The translations under genes and the position numbers were made by a program. A stretch of 7,401 nucleotides of DNA, taken from positions 1 through 7,401 of the forward strand of contig JAZRJV010000036.1 in the NCBI GenBank assembly GCA_045645985.1. The letters run 5' to 3'. The stretch's first letter is position 1. Each line of letters begins with the position of its first letter. Below, in pieces: positions 5,802 to 7,401 of this stretch. The notes below the pieces were generated by a model, which saw only the letters and a program-made list of their open reading frames with translations, did not search any database and was not told where the DNA came from. The DNA is from RGIG9060 sp045645985 (GTDB lineage: Bacteria > Spirochaetota > Spirochaetia > Treponematales > Treponemataceae).

Positions 5802-6577
5802 AGTGATTCCTCCAAGGAAATTTTTCGATATTTAAAAAATATCTTTATAATAAAATGTGTTAAAACACAAAAATAAGACAAAAATAAAGAGTGCCCTTCA
5901 AAATCATGAAGAACTTTTACATAAGGTTCTATCATTTTAAATTTATTTCTTGAAATACTACCTTTTCTAATTCTGTAAAGTCCTAAACATTCTTTATAAC
6001 CCATAGCATTGTTACATTTTTTTAAAACGGGATAAAACAAAGCGTTATCGTTATTCTTTTTTATATCCTGAGCATATACTTTACCAACTTTATTTTGATT
6101 ATACATAACTGTTAAACAACCAGGAAAACAATGAAACATCATTTTTTTGTATGTAAGTTTTTTGATAACCTTAGCAACCTTTAATAAACTTTGATTGCTT
6201 TCATCAATATGCTCATATTCAGTAAATGAAAAATCACAATTATTTTCTTGCATAAAATTTAATTGTTTTTCTAATTTTTCAGGCATCCATAAATCATCGC
6301 TATCTAAAAATGCAAGATAATCACCTTTTGCTGTTTCAATAGCTTTATTTCTAGATATAGCAGCTCCAGAGTTTTTTTCATTTTGTAAAACAATAATTCT
6401 AGAATCTTTTTTTGCGTATTCAGTTGCAATTTGATAACTATTATCAGTAGAACAATCATCAACAATTATCATTTCCCAATTTGAATAAGTTTGAGCTAAA
6501 ACTGATTCGATAGTTTCAGCAATAAAACGAGCACAATTATAATTTGGTGTAATAATTGAGATAAGTGGTGTAGACAT
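5774..6577 (-). CDS. Glycosyltransferase family 2 (GT-A fold)
   Basis: This enzyme probably adds one sugar from a nucleotide donor to the growing lipid-linked glycan at the inner face of the membrane. In its 267 residues the GT-A start ISIITPNYN (6-14) is followed by AETIESVLAQTYSNWEMI (20-37), VDDCSTDNS (39-47, Asp40/Asp41), GAAISRNKAI (71-80) and the metal-binding LDSDD (91-95). KKNNDNALFYPVLKK (173-187) matches the region carrying the acceptor-activating acid in TuaG-like enzymes (often RNDYALW), with Asp177 as candidate base. GLYRIRKGSIS (199-209) is also usual in that group. A hydrophobic stretch (231-249) near the C-terminus may anchor it to the membrane. The ATG overlaps the upstream TAA by one base (TAATG) and uses CGGAG inside the upstream gene, implying coupling; its own end overlaps the aminotransferase start. 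Donor and linkage cannot be predicted. Confidence 0.92.
   Translation of the reverse strand: MSTPLISIITPNYNCARFIAETIESVLAQTYSNWEMIIVDDCSTDNSYQIATEYAKKDSRIIVLQNEKNSGAAISRNKAIETAKGDYLAFLDSDDLWMPEKLEKQLNFMQENNCDFSFTEYEHIDESNQSLLKVAKVIKKLTYKKMMFHCFPGCLTVMYNQNKVGKVYAQDIKKNNDNALFYPVLKKCNNAMGYKECLGLYRIRKGSISRNKFKMIEPYVKVLHDFEGHSLFLSYFCVLTHFIIKIFFKYRKISLEESLCGKYNFLN
5808..5813 (-). promoter_or_regulatory. Shine-Dalgarno GGAGGA for the aminotransferase
   Basis: GGAGGA on the minus strand lies 6 nt before the ATG at 5801 and sits inside the last codons of the upstream glycosyltransferase gene. It is the strongest ribosome site in the glycan cluster and confirms that the 28-bp overlap is a real gene arrangement. 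Confidence 0.8.
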
Positions 6578-7365
6578 TAATAAAACTCCGTTAATATATA
6601 TTTTATTGCATTATAATTAAATTTGAAATAGTTTTTACCTAATTTTTTTGTAGACACATGTTCTTCATCATAAAAAATTATATTAGGATAGTAAATAACT
6701 TCTAAATTTTTTTTCATAATTAATTCTGCTAAAAAAATTTCTTCACCATATAAAAAAACAGGATAATTTATTTTTTCATAATTCTTAAAAAACATAGAAG
6801 TTAAAATTATAACAGAGCCATGTCCGCAATAAATTTTTGAACCTGATTCACAAACATCTGTCTTTCTTTTCCTTTTATATAAAGTTTTTTGATATAATTT
6901 ACATAAAATAGGTAATTTATACATTAAGAGCAATAGCAATAATTTTTTCTTGGAACATCTATTTAATCGTTGAGGATTATTATCCTTATTTTTTAACATA
7001 GAATATATTTTAGGTGCAATCCAAGCTATTTTTTCATCCTTTGAAAGATTAACCAATTCACAAATTGCGTTTTCATCATATTTCACATCAACATTTGAAA
7101 TAATTGTATAGTCATATTCAGATGGATTTAATGAATTGATAACTTCAAAAGCACCTCCAAAATATCCTAAGTTTGGAAATTGAAGTAATTTATATGTGAA
7201 ATTTTTTGAAGAAAAAACAAAATTTTCTTTTTCAGTTGAATTATCTGCAATAAAAACATCAACAGTAACATCATCTATATTTTCAAGTGATTTATCTAAT
7301 GATATTAAATAGTCTTTTAAAGATTCATAAGAGTTATAATTAACACAAACAATAAGTAGATTCAT
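6577..7365 (-). CDS. Glycosyltransferase family 2, rhamnosyltransferase-like (WbbL type)
   Basis: This 262-residue GT-A enzyme begins with LLIVCVNYNSYESL (3-16). It has IADNST (39-44, Asp41), the FPNLGYFGGA segment (63-72) typical of WbbL-like proteins, and SNVDV (90-94) as the DxD-like metal site. YCGHGSVIILTSMFF (179-193) and FLYGEEIFLAELI (204-216, with Glu208/Glu209 as candidate catalytic acids) end the catalytic domain. A basic and Leu-rich segment (138-150, six Leu in a row) could lie on the membrane surface. No rhamnose pathway genes are in the window, so the rhamnosyl label is by resemblance only. The ATG at 7365 begins the first beta strand and has GGAG 11 nt upstream, a rather long spacing. 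The frame stays open for the last 12 codons to the right edge, so an earlier start cannot be formally excluded. The gene is noticeably more AT-rich than the nucleotide-sugar genes. Confidence 0.88.
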   Translation of the reverse strand: MNLLIVCVNYNSYESLKDYLISLDKSLENIDDVTVDVFIADNSTEKENFVFSSKNFTYKLLQFPNLGYFGGAFEVINSLNPSEYDYTIISNVDVKYDENAICELVNLSKDEKIAWIAPKIYSMLKNKDNNPQRLNRCSKKKLLLLLLMYKLPILCKLYQKTLYKRKRKTDVCESGSKIYCGHGSVIILTSMFFKNYEKINYPVFLYGEEIFLAELIMKKNLEVIYYPNIIFYDEEHVSTKKLGKNYFKFNYNAIKYILTEFY

Positions 7366-7401
7366 AATAAAATTATCTCCATAAACAAAATAAGCAATCT
7401 T
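7366..7401 (-). other. Right-edge sequence upstream of the first glycosyltransferase
   Basis: These 36 bases hold the GGAGATAA ribosome-site region. One minus-strand frame ends at TAA just after GGAGA, and another ends in a TGA that overlaps the glycosyltransferase ATG as ATGA. Either could be the tail of an upstream operon gene, but too little is present to choose. I see no promoter here. Confidence 0.4.

Noticed and set aside
6577..7401. A longer first glycosyltransferase extending past the right edge
   Set aside because: The 12 upstream codons are open, but the ATG at 7365 starts exactly at the first beta strand of the GT-A fold and has a GGAG upstream.
1..7401. CRISPR arrays, tRNA or rRNA genes, insertion sequences, long repeats
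   Set aside because: No spaced direct repeats, cloverleaf-like stretches, transposase motifs or terminal inverted repeats were seen. Almost all sequence is accounted for by coding regions.

Overview
The window is a low-GC (roughly one-third G+C), gene-dense bacterial segment in which every supported gene lies on the minus strand, so transcription runs from the right edge to the left. Shine-Dalgarno sequences of the GGAG type precede most starts, and the genes abut or overlap, as in a bacterial operon. Codon use is strongly AT-biased. The protein flavour fits a host-associated anaerobe such as a Treponema-like spirochaete or a low-GC Firmicute. No taxonomic marker is present, so this is only an impression.

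From about 591 to 7365 there is a seven-gene surface-glycan cluster. In transcription order it holds two family 2 glycosyltransferases (7365-6577 and 6577-5774), a DegT/DnrJ/EryC1/StrS-type sugar aminotransferase (5801-4674), a PglC-like initiating phosphoglycosyl transferase (4673-4008), a soluble UDP-HexNAc 4,6-dehydratase-like SDR enzyme (3985-2780), UDP-glucose 6-dehydrogenase (2753-1569) and UDP-glucose 4-epimerase (1562-591). Spacing runs from a 28-bp overlap to a 26-bp gap, so all seven are probably co-transcribed from a promoter beyond the right edge. The logic is that the dehydratase and aminotransferase make a 4-amino-4,6-dideoxy-HexNAc nucleotide sugar. The phosphoglycosyl transferase may load that sugar on undecaprenyl phosphate. 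The two GT2 enzymes extend the glycan, and Ugd and GalE supply UDP-glucuronate and UDP-galactose. No acetyltransferase, flippase, polymerase or ligase is visible, so the cluster continues outside the window. The final glycan (capsule, O-antigen, glycolipid or protein glycan) cannot be decided.

From 1 to 582 there is a separate unit: a near-consensus sigma-70-type promoter (554-582), a small unrecognised 89-aa protein (499-230), and a DUF4160-family protein (246 to beyond the left edge) that overlaps it by 17 bp. This small-protein pair has its own promoter inside the 91-bp gap after galE and looks functionally independent of the glycan genes.

The points most worth a second look are these: the phosphoglycosyl transferase has Asn where the family's catalytic Asp is expected; the dehydratase carries a long C-terminal extension of unknown role and a Met-for-Tyr active-site signature; and the small DUF4160 pair is driven by its own strong promoter behind an A12/T12 leader tract. 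I saw no RNA gene, CRISPR array, insertion sequence or gene-free stretch longer than 300 bp.
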